Shown here: positions 47,897 through 61,200 of the stretch, in pieces
Layout: each line of letters opens with the position of its first letter
Position numbering within the stretch: position 1 is the stretch's first letter
Source: Casuarius casuarius
Taxonomy: Eukaryota; Chordata; Aves; Casuariiformes; Casuariidae
Assembly (NCBI GenBank): GCA_003342895.1
Contig: PTFA01000012.1
Coordinates: forward strand, 8,418,252 to 8,482,251
DNA length: 64,000 nt
Direction: 5' to 3'
Made by a program: the position numbers and the translations under genes
Notes under the pieces: generated by a model
Databases searched by the model: none
Seen by the model: the letters and a program-made list of their open reading frames with translations, nothing else
What the model was told of the DNA's origin: nothing

Positions 47897-50800
47897 GTAA
47901 GTTAGGTCTGCCACTCTGTGGTACATCATGTCTTTCCATGTTTTTATCATAAGTCATAAAATGACAAAAACGGTTCTTGAATTCATCTTAACTGCACTAA
48001 TACACACACCCACACCCAAGTGCATATATTTTAGTGCAAGTACATTATCCTTGATCAAATAAAAAGCCAGTATTTCAGAAGCATGTATCAGTGCAGAATG
48101 TAAAACTTGGAGGCAGGTGAAGCAATTCCAATGGTAGATGACTTGATCTATTAACCTTGATGTTCACCGTACATCACTTCTCTCTTAACTGTATTTGAAT
48201 TTCCTTATCTGAAGGCCACTAAAATCTGTTCTAATTTTTTTTTTTCTGATCTGAATTTTCAGTTTCCTTCACAAGTAAGCCTGCATCTTCAGAAGTAACA
48301 TAAAGGGTGAATAAAAGGAAAAGAAACTTCCCAAAAGAGGGGATAAAACTCTGAGGATAAAGCTTCCTAAAAGCCTTAGTGAAACTTAACATTTTTCTCT
48401 GCTCTTATCTAAAATGGAGTAATATTCACGATACTTGAACTTTATTCTCTAGAATAAATACCTGCTAATAGAATAAACCAGTTAAAATAGTTTTTTGTGC
48501 AGTGAGGTTTTCTACTTTGCTTAGTTTTAATTAAACATAGACTTTTTTTCTGCTTGTTCAATGAATTCCCAGTTCTTGAATTTCCATATCCCATATGTAT
48601 TTAATATGTAAGAGTCAGGAAAAGTCAGAGGCAAGCCCAAAGCCAAATTCACCATTTGCTAAAAAGACTGTTCAGTTTTGACTTAATGTCCATTGTGTGC
48701 TCTGTATGATTTGTACTTCACAACTCCAAGTTGACTTACTGCATTTGCTTTAATCAGTTTTGTTTTCACAGGGCCAGAGGTGCTCCTTTTTAATTAACAT
48801 AATGAACAAACAGGAGTTCTCTCATATCTTAGTTTGTCTCTGTAGAAGAGTTCATTAAAACGACTGCATTTATCTTGTTAAACAGGAATATTCATTCTAT
48901 GCTAACCGTCACTCTGCTACATACAGGATAGAGCTACAGACAAAAGAATTGTCAGTCCAAGCTCTCTGACATGAACTTTATTTAATTCCTGTTCCCCAGT
49001 ATAATATAGTTCAGCTAGTGAAGCGTGAGGCGAGGGTTTCGCTCTCTGAGGGATCTGGGTTGTTGTCCCTGCTACTCAGCTGGGCCATCGTGCCTGGTAC
49101 CAAACACTTCCAATTATTGGTGCCGGTCCTGGTCCTGCCTGCTATCAAATGCAGCAGGTATACATCACCAGCACAGCTCCAGTCCTGCCTTTTAACTTTC
49201 TGTATCAGGCATCTGGCTGTTGCATAAAACATCTCCTTTCAGTATCCACATTTCTTTCCCATGGAAAGCAAGGTGTGCTCTCTATGTAAGGAGTCACTGT
49301 GTGTCCAAAGCATTGGTTTACTCATAGGAGCCAGGAACCAGGTCCCATTTTTTGGACGTAACCTTAAGGAAACATCAAAGCAAAAATAGTAACCCAGTCT
49401 TTTACCTTAGATTATGTGAATTTCCAAAAAACATTCTGAAATGGTTGTCCAACCTATCAGAAAATAGCAAACTTACAAAACTGAATTAAAAGATTTATAG
49501 GACTTGATTTTCTGATGAGATTTCAATAAAATGTACTCAGAGGAACCTTACAATTCCAGAAAAGCATAATCTTCCTTTCAGCTTATTAAGAAACAAAAAG
49601 TCTCCCCAAACCAAAAAAGAGCTCGCTTCCAGGTTCTTTCTATAGTGGTGGTATAATTTTCATATACCTTCATTTCTTATCTCATGTAGCTATGTATATC
49701 ACAGCTGTCTGAAATATAGTCCTTAACTGCTGAAGCATTTCCTAAAAAGATGTATATTCCTCATTCAAGGTCTCTCATAGAAAGTGGCTGTTTCACTCAC
49801 TTTTCAGCTGGGCTCAGGACTCTCAATCACGTGCTCAGAAAGACTGGACCCTGCATCACGCATGCACCACCCATGCACCAGCAAGTCTGATGCATGGGAT
49901 GCTCTGCACCTGGAGAAAAAAAACATATCCTGCATCCTACTGTCCACCCAAAGGTGGCTGCATCACAGCAGTGGCAGGGCACTTCGCGGTAGGAGAAGAC
50001 GGCAGGAATTGCCAGGCTGTTGGAAAACATATGGGTGAGGTGCACTTCTGTGCTTTCCAGGAAACAGACTGTCTTTCAGTGGCACAGTCCTCTGTAAGGA
50101 ATAATGCCACTTGATAAATCAGGAGACAACCCACAAGTGAGAGTGACAAGGCATTTTGATTGTTTGTTTGTTTTTCTAATGTGATTGCAAAGGAAGCTTC
50201 CCAAAGGGGGCTGCTGACATACAGTAAGTATTAGCTCCAGTGGAAAAACTAAAAGGTTGGGAAGAAGAGAGGAGAGAAAAGAGAGATTGGATTGTCGTCT
50301 TCTCGAGACTTTCATATTATAATAAGTCAGATTCAGATGTCTTGCCAGCCCTTGGCTATAGCTTTTACCTTGTGTTCATGTCCTAAGTGACATATTGCTG
50401 GAGCCAAGTGTGATTGCAGAGCACTCAGAGACCAGACAAGCACCGTACTCACTCTGGGTGATGATGCTTGCCTCCAGGAGGAAAGACCAAAGGGATACTG
50501 AATTGTTCTTCATTAGTTGTATACCACGCACTGCAGACTCCGCAACAGCTGTTGCACATTGAAGAAACGTGTAGCTGAGGTCTGTTAACATTATTAACAT
50601 CTCTCTCATGACACTGAACATTAAGGTGAGAAATCCTGAAGCAGACAAGTTATAAACAAGAGGTCAAAGTGGGTGAAAATAAATTATAAATTTGTGCCTG
50701 TGTTATCCTCTTAGGAACTACACATTCTATCTTGTAAAACATGGATTAATTAGTTATCAAGAAGCTATTCTACCAAAGTATCACGTGTTGCAAAGGCATG

Positions 50801-51744
50801 GCACCGGTTATGCTACTCTATTATAAGTCAAAAATACATGCAGCTAGTTCTGTAGGTTCAAGTCCTAGGTTGTGAGCTATGGCATTTCTTTCCATAACTG
50901 TAAAATAGGTTCCAATGTCAGAGTATGTAAAGGCATCAAAAGGTAGCTAGCAAGCTAGCTCCACTTAAATTATATATGTACAGAATTTTTGCACACTATC
51001 TCCTGCTAAGAAAATTGCATTTTCTGGACAGTTGATTAAACTGTTTTAGGCAAATAGTTCATTCTAAAGTGATAATAACCTTACAGATACATGCATAAAA
51101 ATCTTGTAACTGATTATAACTGATTGAAAACTTGCATAGCCTGAACAAAAAAGAATCAAGGGAAGAAATCATCTATATTTCATGTATCATTTTGGTTCTG
51201 AGCAACATTTTTCTATTTTCAGAATGAAAAAAAATGGAGCATTGAAACTATAACCTGCATATAGTTATACGGACTTGATCCTGAGGTTTCTGTAAAGTCA
51301 CAGTGGTCAGCAGTATCCATTCCTCAACAAGGTTTTCAAGAGTGGATCCATTGTACACAAGACTTTGCTGATGTGAACTGTACAGGACCTGTCTTGAAAA
51401 GGATTTAGTGAAAATCCAATGGAATAAATGCTTTGAACACAAGCACTAAAATCTATATATCAATGTGATGATTTTGTAATGCATCTAATAAACTCGCTTT
51501 AAAATGTGCAACAAAGAAGAACCTTCATTCACTTAGAATGTTCAAAGGCTTAAATGGTTGTGGAGCATCACAAAAGCAGAATTCCCACATACAGAAACAC
51601 ATTCATGCAAATAATAAGACAGGGAAACCACTATGCTTTCAATGTCCACATTCATCAGACTCTGAAAGAAAGATATAATTCATCAACCATATCTTACAGA
51701 AGCTCTCAGAAGTTAAAAGTTTAAACTGCCCTAAAAGAAGGCTA
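47897..51744. other. No gene seen; two GC-richer patches and an odd minus frame
   Basis: Patches at 49010-49330 and 49780-50060 are GC-richer and have short frames on both strands. A 90-codon minus frame at 50376-50648 (VMREMLIMLTDLSYTFLQC) follows an acceptor-like ACCTTAATGTTCAG, but its only donor would be a GC type (CTGGAG|GCAAGC). No family is recognised in any of these. Confidence 0.45.
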
Positions 51745-51811
51745 TTTTTTCTAATTATTGCAACTCTTGAAGTTGCCTTTTTTGCTAATTATTGCATCTG
51801 TTCAAGTTGCC
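51745..51811 (+). repeat. Tandem repeat, 33/34-bp unit, two copies
   Basis: TTTTTTCTAATTATTGCAAC followed by TCTTGAAGTTGCC is repeated as TTTTTTGCTAATTATTGCAT followed by CTGTTCAAGTTGCC. Each unit carries a homeodomain-like CTAATTATTGCA core. The units differ at a few positions. Confidence 0.85.
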
Positions 51812-54009
51812 TCTATTTGCCTCGTAGCCAGAGCTTAGAGTAGCTGTTGAGTTAAACATTTTCTGAAGTGAATTGTTGAGTGCTTTTTGTGCCAATGATG
51901 ACCAATTTATATTTCATTCAGACTACACAATTGATTTCTGTGATTATGGTCACAGGATCCACTGGGGGTGAGGGGGCCTTCCCTTGTTCAGCTCCAGTGC
52001 AACTCTATTCATGTCTAGGATCAAAAAGTATTTGGAAAGGTTCCTATGGTGTGTAGGCTCAAGGCTTTGGCAGCCTTCTAACTTGCACAGAACAAGTATT
52101 CATCCTGCCTTATAGACATCTATGTGAGCGTTACTCAATGCAAAAGCATAAAGTCTAATCGTTTGTTATTTTTGACCTCATATTTATGCCATTTAAAGCT
52201 GTGTGAAGTGAATGCATGTGGAGCAAATGTGGAGCAAATATGTTACCAGTCTGCTCTGAAAGCATTCAGTATCTATGTTGAGTTCACTTCGCTAATGACA
52301 GGTGATTTTACCAAGTGTAATGTGGTAGAAATTCAGGTTTACAGTCTCAGTATCTTAAGAAAACAAATGTAGACTTGGTCTGCGAGCCAACAGTAAGGCC
52401 TATGTGCTACTGGCATTTCCCTTGTGCCCACCACAGGCTACTTGGATCTCTTACAAAGGAGCGAGTTATATTGAGAAAGAGCAGCCATGACAATTTTGGT
52501 CTGCGCAGTCTCTCCTGTAGGCTGAATGATAACACCTTGCCCACTGACCACATAAATAGACTTTAAGATCTTCAGTGAGGGGGGAAGGGAGCATGTTTTT
52601 GTATTGTGGTTCTTAACAACCCACTTCAGAAAGGTCCAGGTCTGTTACTGGGCTCTGCGTCACACAAATAAGTGGAAAGCTCACTTCCTTACTTTGAAAG
52701 GCCCTCTTAGCTCTAATTTATGCTCTGAATTAGCTTTTTTAGTCTTCTGACAACAACCTAACGTTGACAAGGCAGCAGATTTTCTTGTTTGTTTCTCAAA
52801 GCTTATATATCTTTGCCAAAGTGTTCAGGTAAAGACATCACATACATAAGTAAAACCTCTTTTTTCTCATACATACAGTGAAATCATAAAATCTGCTACA
52901 GAGTTGGGCTTGTGCATTGTGCTGTTTCCCACTTCACACATGGAAAGAAAAAAAATGATTTGTCTTAACTTACTTCTTTCTTTTCTAGTTCTATATGTTT
53001 CAACACAAGCAGTCACATTTTCTGATAGCAGAAAGATGAAGGAGAAGAACGGATCACATTTGCACAATGCCTACATTTTCCGTACGTCTTTGCCAAACAC
53101 AATCCTTTCCAACAACATGAGGTGCAGACGTTCAGAACTGTATCTTATTTCTTCTTGCTCTCTGAAGTAACAAGCTATTAATGTTTTTAACACAAAACCC
53201 AAAAATGGTAGTAACTGTGTAAAGATATATGTTATTTCCATATCTCAGCACTGGCAGGAAGAACCTTCATATGCCTCTGAAGGGATAGCTTGTCTCGCTC
53301 TGAATGCTGCCAACATAAACCGAGCTAGACAAGGCAATTTTACATGAGTGCAGAGGCAAAATCACCACCTCTTAAAAGACCAACAGTAGCTGAGCAAAGA
53401 GAGTGGTGAAAACATGCATCTTCAGCAGTTCTAGGATCTGAATGTAATTCATAGTAGAAATGGTTTCATTTATTGACTATGTGTAAATTTTTCCTACAAC
53501 ATAAAGTGAATTTGGGTAGATTTTAGAGGTGGTAAGATGGTACAATGTAGGGGGTTATCTGAAATAGAACATTAGATAGAAATGTTCTATTAGTTAAAAT
53601 AGAAAAGGGAAGAAGAAAGTAAAATACTTCTAAAATTCCCAGCTGAATTTTGTTAGAAAGTTAACAAAATGATAAAATCTGTACCATAACCTTCAAGCAT
53701 TTTTGGAGCACTGCAATGATGCATAATTTTCTGTATGAATATAGTTACTATACACAAAACCTTAAGGGTCATATAGATTTTTCATAGCACCTAAGTCAAA
53801 GAAGGTTACTCTACATTTATTTTTAGACAGACAAGAACTTTTACTACCATATTTCATTAAGCTTTCCCATGTGTTTGATTTTTAAAAGTTTGTTTTATGC
53901 ATTTTAGTGAATATATGATTTCTTATAAACTCTACTAACTCTCTTTCTTATATATACAAAAATTGTCAGTAAATCCTGTAAGCTTTTACAAAATATCTGA
54001 TCACTTTTC
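51812..54009. other. No gene seen; AT-rich
   Basis: Short frames only. TGTGGAGCAAA occurs twice near 52217-52240. Nothing else is supported. Confidence 0.5.
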
Positions 54010-54288
54010 ACAGATTCACAAAATCGTTGAGGTTGGAAGGGACCTCTGCAGATCATCTTATCCCCCACCCAAGCAGGCTCAGATAGATTAGGTTGCCCAG
54101 GACTGTGTCTGGTTGGGTTTTGAATACCTCCAAGGATGGAGGCTGCACAATCTCTGGGCAACCTGTGCCAGTGTTCATTCACTCTCATGGTAAAGAAATT
54201 TTTTCTTATGTTCAAGCAGAATTTTCTGTATTTCAGTTTGTGCCCACTGCCTCTCATCCTGTCACTGGGCACCACTTTTCATGAACAG
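54010..54288 (-). mobile_element. CR1 LINE 3' end (minus strand)
   Basis: On the plus strand the antisense CR1 tail is plain: ATTCACAAAATCGTTGAGG, then TTGGAAGGGACCTCTGCAGA, then GGTTGCCCAGG and GGGCAACCTGTGCCAGTG, ending at GTCACTGGGCACCACTT. Translated on the minus strand it gives the CR1 ORF2 C-terminus (VPSDRMRGSGHKLKYRKFC, NIRKNFFTMRVNEHWHRLPR). The frame is lost just after that by what looks like a one-base deletion. The copy is 5'-truncated, the usual outcome of CR1 insertion, and lacks the upstream endonuclease and reverse transcriptase. It is inactive. Divergence is moderate, so it is far younger than the copy near 3300. Confidence 0.95.
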
Positions 54289-57200
54289 TTAATGCTATAG
54301 AATAAATGCTGCAATTTCCTTTAATAAAATGCTTGCTATTGTATTCTTCTTCTTAAGAAAATAGACATAGCATTTTCCCACATAGTCTAGAAAACATTCT
54401 GACATTCTATTTACATAAAAACATACTTTGTGTTTAGTCCTAAAACACAACTTACATAAGAAGTCAGTCGATTCAGGGAAATATGCTACAGAATTTGAAT
54501 TAAAAAACATAGAACATACCACAGCACTTTTCTGTTTATCGAGAAGTGCAAGTCAGAACAGGAAGCAAAAAAAAAAAAAAAAAAGTGAAATGTGGAGATG
54601 GGAACAAATATTTGAATGTTCTCACTGATTCCATTGTTGTAATGCCATAACCGGTCAGGTTCTCAGTGTGAACCTGTACATTACATGTAAATGTGAAGCA
54701 AGGTGCCCAAATTCAACATGCACAGAATTCGACTTGCTTCTTTACCTTGCTCCCTCAGAGCAGGAAAGAAGAACAGTGATTCTCTGAGACAATTAAGTCT
54801 CTACTGGGAACTAATAGATTTTTTACAATGTGATTCTTGTTTCGGGCAGACTGTAAATTTGCAGGACAGTCATATGTTTTATATTATGCAGTAATGCCAT
54901 TCTTAACTTTTTAAAGTACCTTAGACAAGTCTCAAAGAGTCATGATTTATTTATAATTATGATATAAAAACTAAATAGCAGATTGATTCTATTTATATTC
55001 TGGCCCAAAAGACACAGTCAAACCAGGTTTTCAAGTTTTTCTCCACACTTCATCACTGAAAGCTGAAAGTTTCACTGAAACTCAAAAAAACCCCCTCTAT
55101 ATACTGACAAAGTCATCGTATTGCCAAGAAAATTGTAAGACCATAATCATACTGCAGTATATGTTGCAAGTTACTTTTTACAAAAAAAATGATGCAATAA
55201 GCAGATTATTAATTATTTAGATGAACTGTTTACACTTAAATCACCTCACTTTAGTATGTTTTTTTAAGGTGTATTTGCAATACAATCCAGTTAACATTCA
55301 GCCTTGAAAATATCATAACCTATTCTGTATTCAGGTACTTACTCCTCATTAATAAACTTGCAGTTGACAAAGCCATACTTTTTCTCCTATACTTGGGAGA
55401 AACTCATTTGTGAATATATCAGGAAGGGAAATTTCATTTTTTACATTTCATTATGAATACAACATTTTTCAATTTTCTGTTCGCCCTGAGCAGATTGGTT
55501 CCTTCAGCCAAACAAGAGCCAGAAGAATGCCAGGTGGTGAATTAACCAACAAATACAAAGTTCAAACACTTGCCTTAAACTGTCCATATGTCATCTGCAA
55601 ATTGAAAATGATGTAATAAAGGAATCTTTGAATTACTTCAAATACTAAAAACATTTGAGAGCAATTGCAAAGATCATATAGTACTTGCCCTTATTCAACA
55701 GCAGTAACAAATAGGCTAGGAATGATCCTGCAGTATTTTCTAAGAGACAGTTTCCACTGGTATAAAAAGTGACTGTGTGTTATGCTGTGCATAATGACAT
55801 TGTCAGCATCTTCCTCGCAGGACCCAACAAAAGGATGGTGCAATTGAATTGACACTTACTTGGCCATGGTACTTGTTAATCCAAAACTATGATCCAGAAA
55901 ATACATTTGGGAAGCCACAAACTTTGGTGGCCTCAGAACTCAGATCATTTACTTTTATTTACATTTTCTGAGCATTTTTTGCCTGAAAGACTTGAGAAGC
56001 TCAGCCTTGATGGTTCAAACCTGTCTCTCCCACAGATATTATTTTCCACTGAGATTGTGAGCTATTCTGATAGCTCAATGTTGCAAGATAACTTTCCACT
56101 ATAGCATTTCTGTCTGTTGTGTGAATTTTCCTTGATAAAATGCATAAGCGAGAATCCAATTCAGGTCTGCTCTGTGCTGGATGATTGTTTGGATCATCAG
56201 CTCACTGAGTGAGACTTCTGTTAGCTTCTTCCTTTCCAGCTGGATAAATACATCTAATTCAAAGCATGTGGTGCTTTCTTCTAGAAGATAAGGATTAAGA
56301 GCCTGGTTTCCTCAAATCTTGGGCTAGCTTTTTATTTAATTGGTTTTGTAAGAAGGAGTCACCACCAACTTCACATCTATTTTTGAAGGAAAACATGCCT
56401 GTGTTTTACAGGTGGGTTCTAGCCCTGCAAATTTTGACCCAATGCTAGAAAAGAGTTTAAGACATCCTTGCATCCTCAGCATTTCCTTATTGGTTTGCTG
56501 TAGCCAGCTTTATCCTGAACAAATGTCTGATAAGTCTTCACTCAATGAATTGGTTCTTTCTGGTGTTATTTTAAGTTGCCTAATTCTCCAAGTGCTCTGC
56601 AAAGCTTATGGGCCTGTTCCAGGGTTTGGGATTGCACCAAACCTGAGCTGGGGTACCTAGATCCTGGAAGCTGTGACATTCAGAGTTGCAAAGCCTAGGT
56701 ATTTTGCTTTATCATAACAGGATGTTTACAAGAACTGTTGCCAATTGGCTGCATCCTGATGTTATTAGGAAAGCCAGCTAGGTTACATGTAAGAAATAGA
56801 CTGAGATCGCGCAGTATTCTCATTACAATTGTATCCCTGGAAGAACTGCTCCAATCACTTTGTGTTTGAAAAGAGTGCTCTAAAACACAGGACACGAAGA
56901 AACAGTGTTGATAGAGACAGAAGCCAAGGTACAGTAGATAACTCGCAACCATGAACAGTATAACAAAGATCTTTATAATTAGGAAAGATCTGTCCATTAC
57001 GTTGGGTCTGATTCTTTTATTGTTTTTAAAGTATATTTTCCATTCTTTGTCGTTAGCCTTAACGACTTCCGTTTGTCAAGAGGCGTTAGTTATGTTCACT
57101 ACCATAATTACTGTACAGTTACTACACATACAGTAAAGCATGTGGCACTATTTCTGAAGTGTGTTCTGCAAAACAATCTCCACTCCTTTTTAAAAACAAA

Positions 57201-57386
57201 ACTCACACTGATACAGGCTTATATTTTCTTACCTGCATCAGGCCTAGACTAAAAATGAGGAAAAGCAGAGGCAAAAATATTTTAACACATTAACCATTGC
57301 ATGGACTAGTAGTATCATCTTCTCTTTTAGCTGTTCTTCAAACATTGTTATTATGATTTTAAAGAAGTTCATAATATTAAGAGAGG
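54289..57386. other. No gene seen; A18 tract
   Basis: A18 at 54567-54584. A short palindrome CAGGTTC/GAACCTG lies near 54657-54677. Other sequence is AT-rich with short frames and a minus donor-like GTAAGTACC near 55339 lacking an acceptor partner. Confidence 0.5.
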
Positions 57387-57424
57387 AAATAAAATAAAAT
57401 AATATAAAATAAAATAAAATAAAG
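57387..57424 (+). repeat. (ATAAA)n pentanucleotide microsatellite
   Basis: About seven AAATA/ATAAA units with one ATATA interruption. It contains overlapping AATAAA strings that should not be read as a poly-A signal. Confidence 0.93.
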
Positions 57425-57699
57425 CGTATTGGTTAGCTTCCTCAACCAATGGGGAAACAAAACTATTTATTTCTGAGAAACCTTCATGAATACGAATAGA
57501 ATTGTACAGCCCCCTACGCAGAATAAGAACTGCTTTTCCCTATCTTTTTCTACTTTTGAAATTCCATGATTATGGTGGGAAAAGTGATAGCTGTGGGTGT
57601 CCCCACAGAACACTGCCTTCATATTTTTCAATCATGTGAATTTCATTTGCTCTGACATCTATAACGAGACAGAGGTAGCTTACAATAATTTACATTTCC

Positions 57700-58100
57700 A
57701 TCTCTGAAATGCACGTGAAGTGGAAAACAGTTCTGTGACAATAAAATTTTATTAGCTGAGCTAAGTGTAATTTACAGTTAATATATGAAAAAATTCTCAG
57801 TTCACTTCATTCTGTCTGATAAATCAGGATGAGCAATATATTAACATAATGGATCTGTGAAGTGGTTAACACTGTTTACTTAACATGTTGTCTATTATAC
57901 ACGGAATTTTAGTTTGAGATTTTTGCAAGGAAAGTGAAATCAACAATTGACAGTTATTGATTTGGCAGCAAGGGGATTTAAATGTTTTTAACATGAATGA
58001 AAAATCAAAATCCAATTAAACTTGACTTCCTCGCTGAACTATGTGTCATTGACAGAAGGCTGGGTGAAGACTACTAATGTTTGGGTAGGCCATGCTTTAG
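57700..58100. promoter_or_regulatory. AT-rich block with repeated TGACAG-like motifs (possible conserved non-coding element)
   Basis: MEIS/TGIF-like TGACAG occurs as CAATTGACAGTTATTG near 57945 and as TCATTGACAGAAGG near 58048, with an inverse CTGTCTGATAAATC near 57813. HOX/PBX-like TTATTGATTT overlaps the first. The block has no coding potential. Motif resemblance is direct; conservation and function are guesses. Confidence 0.2.
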
Positions 58101-58246
58101 TGCAAAGAAATCAGTTTGCTTAAGTATAATACAATCTAAAGAGAACATCTTTCATTTTCTCTTTGCTATTTGCAGACTGTAGTTAGTAGGTATCCATCTT
58201 GAACAAATAACTATGCTTCAAGTGTTCAACAGCAATAGCATGGCTG

Positions 58247-58282
58247 AATTTCTAAATTTCTAAATTTCTAAAATTCTAAAAT
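58247..58282 (+). repeat. (TTTCTAAA)n octanucleotide repeat
   Basis: Four units, the last two slightly changed (TTTCTAAAA, TTCTAAAA). A plain short tandem repeat. Confidence 0.9.
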
Positions 58283-61200
58283 GGGAAAAACCAAGATGAC
58301 AAATTAAAAGCTTATCTTCAACTCTCTTGAAAAGCCACAGTTCCCACAGACAGGATGATTTTTATTTACTCTTAATAATAACTTAGTAATGAAGTTTTCC
58401 TTTAAGTTTAATATTAACTTTAGGTTATTAAATTGCAGCTCTACTGTGAAGAGAGCACAGACTTATGCTATGTCTATGGCCCATGAACATAGCACTTTTG
58501 AGTTAGTATGCAATTTCTTTCCCTGTGTATATTCAGGAATCTCTGCTTGCTAAACTGATTCCAATGTATTCTTCCCATTTCTTTCCTGCATTAGTTCAGC
58601 GTACTCAATATAGTTCTGAGAAGCAGATTTTTTTTTTCCTTTCGAATTGTGTCCCATTCCCAATTTACCATCTTCTTGCAGAATCTTTACTGTGGACAAA
58701 ATATTAGCCGAAGAACCCATCTGATGTTTAGTGAAGGATGCATTTTATCAGTTTTCAGAAAGATTATTTTCCTCAGAAAACATTTGCCTATTAGTAAAAA
58801 TAAAGAAAACAAAAAGATATATCAACTGGAACATTATGACGTTGACTTAACAAGGGTTCTGTGGCACTTGTCAGGAATTGCTTCTTCCATCATTTCTTTT
58901 ACGGATCAGATTCCCAGATAAGTTGCATCTTCTACATGCAGAAACCATGTATTCCCCTTTATACTCAACTGGGCATGATGCTTTATAGGAAGCAGAGTTC
59001 AGCTAGAGCACTGCCTCCAGCGCTACCTCAATGACAAATCCTCATATTTTTTATTAAGATATTTTCTATCTCCTATAAAAGCATTTTCAAGTATGACTTT
59101 ACTTTTCTATGAAAACATCCAACTAACCCTGTAATATCTGTTTGTTAATTCACAAAATTTATTAACCTTAATTATTATGGAAACTTACAGTTTCTCTAAT
59201 AAATATCAAATCTATTGTGTTATTTTAAAAAAGGTCAGCTTGTAGAGTTTAAAACCTGTCAGCAGGTACTGCTGCTTTATGCTATGCATAAAGCAGGCTA
59301 TTCTTAAAAATGTTATTACAAGGAAATTACCCAAGGATAGAGTGTGCCCTCATAGACACAACTGGGTCAAAATTATTTCTATGTACTACCTAACCTGTGT
59401 AACCAAACCAGGAGGAGAATGTGGAGAATGGAAATCTGGTCAGAAGGTACAGAAAATACAGAAAATACTATAATTTAGTCTTGCCTGAACCGTGTATGTG
59501 CCCCTGATAATGACAGGTTAAAAATACTGGTACCTGACACAGTTTTGTATTATCCTTCAGGCTACTCTGTATTGTGTCAGGCAATCTGAGAGACTGCAGC
59601 TGGCCCGGGAACGAGGGTCTACAGGCTGCCTTCTCAGTCCATCCCAGTAGTTCTGGGAGCCTGCTGGACGTACACATTTTGGCTACAGTTTTGGTTCTTA
59701 AAATGAGATTGCAATTTATTCATGGCTTATTTGATTATTCAAAGTTACCTAGAAATGTCAACAAAGCTATTGTTCAGCTACTGTGTGCAAAGTTTAAAAA
59801 CATTTGGGAGAGAAATAAGTCCATTAATTTGGCACTGTCTTCATCAGTAGACCTGGTAGGGCAAGATCATTGGAGAAAATGGCAGATGACAGAGCAGAAA
59901 CAGCCCACCTCAGTGCCAAAGCAGGGCAGCCACACATTTTGAAATGGTTGTGTCAGTGTAGGTCTAAACTCTTTAAGTTCAAGTTCAAATACTTGAAGCA
60001 CAGAGATTTGAGAGCCTAGTAACAGAGTGGTACCTTAACACTCCCATTTGGTTCCTAGGTTAAATGGTAAATTGCATCTCCCTGGGAATGATGAATAATA
60101 GTATAAATCATCCTTTAAAAGAAATGGTGCCTTCTGCATTTTGTCACTGTTTGCATTTTATGTTGCTTGGGATACTGATACCTTTATGAAGGCAACATGA
60201 AGTGGATATAGATTCCTCAATCTCTTTTGTTAGAGCAATTTGATTATGATGGTTGCTCTACTTATGCCTCTCTATCATTACAGGAGCTCACATGACAGCT
60301 TTGATTGCATGGTCTATCAATATGATTTGTAGCAGCTTTATCACACCTAGCTTACACACAGTAGACACAGACTGTAGTCCTGTCAGTGGCCTGCAAGTAC
60401 AGTTTTATTGTAAACACATTTGCATTCACATCCTCCAAGTGTCAATTTATATAATGAAACAGCATGTTTTAAGGTGAAAGAGATATACTTCAGGAGCTAT
60501 TGCAAATTTTGCAAACCCATCTTAAATGTCTTAAACTGCTGTACAGCCTTGAAGCTATAATAAATGTAATATGTATTGGATTTTATTTTCATACCTCGAT
60601 TTGTTTTTCAAAAATTCTTTTTTTCTTCTTTTTTTTTTGCAGAAAGGGACTTGAAAGAGCATGGTATTAACTACTTCAGTGTTTAGAAAGACACAGAACA
60701 TTGCAGATTTTGGGGTCTGACATATGTCTGCTGGGGTTGGGAGCTGAACTTTGAAATTTCTGTTGTGTATTCAGGAAATCTACCACCTATAAAAAGTAGG
60801 GGGGTGGTCCTGTAACACTAAGGCAGGGTGTCATTTTTGGACTCGCTTGCTGTGAATGTATTGTTTTCCCTTTCCCTGAATGACAAGCTCATTCATATCC
60901 CAGCCTGCGGCAGTCATCGTCGGAGTGGGTGATCTCTAGAGCTGTGCCCTCCTTCGGGCATCTCCAGCACCGTCTTTGCAGAGGAGACTGCACAGTGCTG
61001 CTCCACACAGATATACAGCTTGCTGCTTTTGCCTCTCATTTGTTATCCTTCTCACAAAGACCTCCAGGGCAAATGACCTTTTGTACTGCCCATACCAAAA
61101 CTCTGCTCCCCAGTGATGTGGCCAATCCCCCAACCAAAAAAAAATGACTCACTGCCTTTTTGACTTGGCTGATGACTGGAAATACCTGGGATGTGGCCAC

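Noticed and set aside
50760..50880. tRNA-like B box (GGTTCAAGTCC)
   Set aside because: A four-pair T-stem can be drawn, but there is no matching A box, anticodon arm or acceptor stem at the right distance.
53904..54275. 123-codon minus frame as a host gene
   Set aside because: It is the CR1 ORF2 C-terminus followed by a frameshift and antisense tail.
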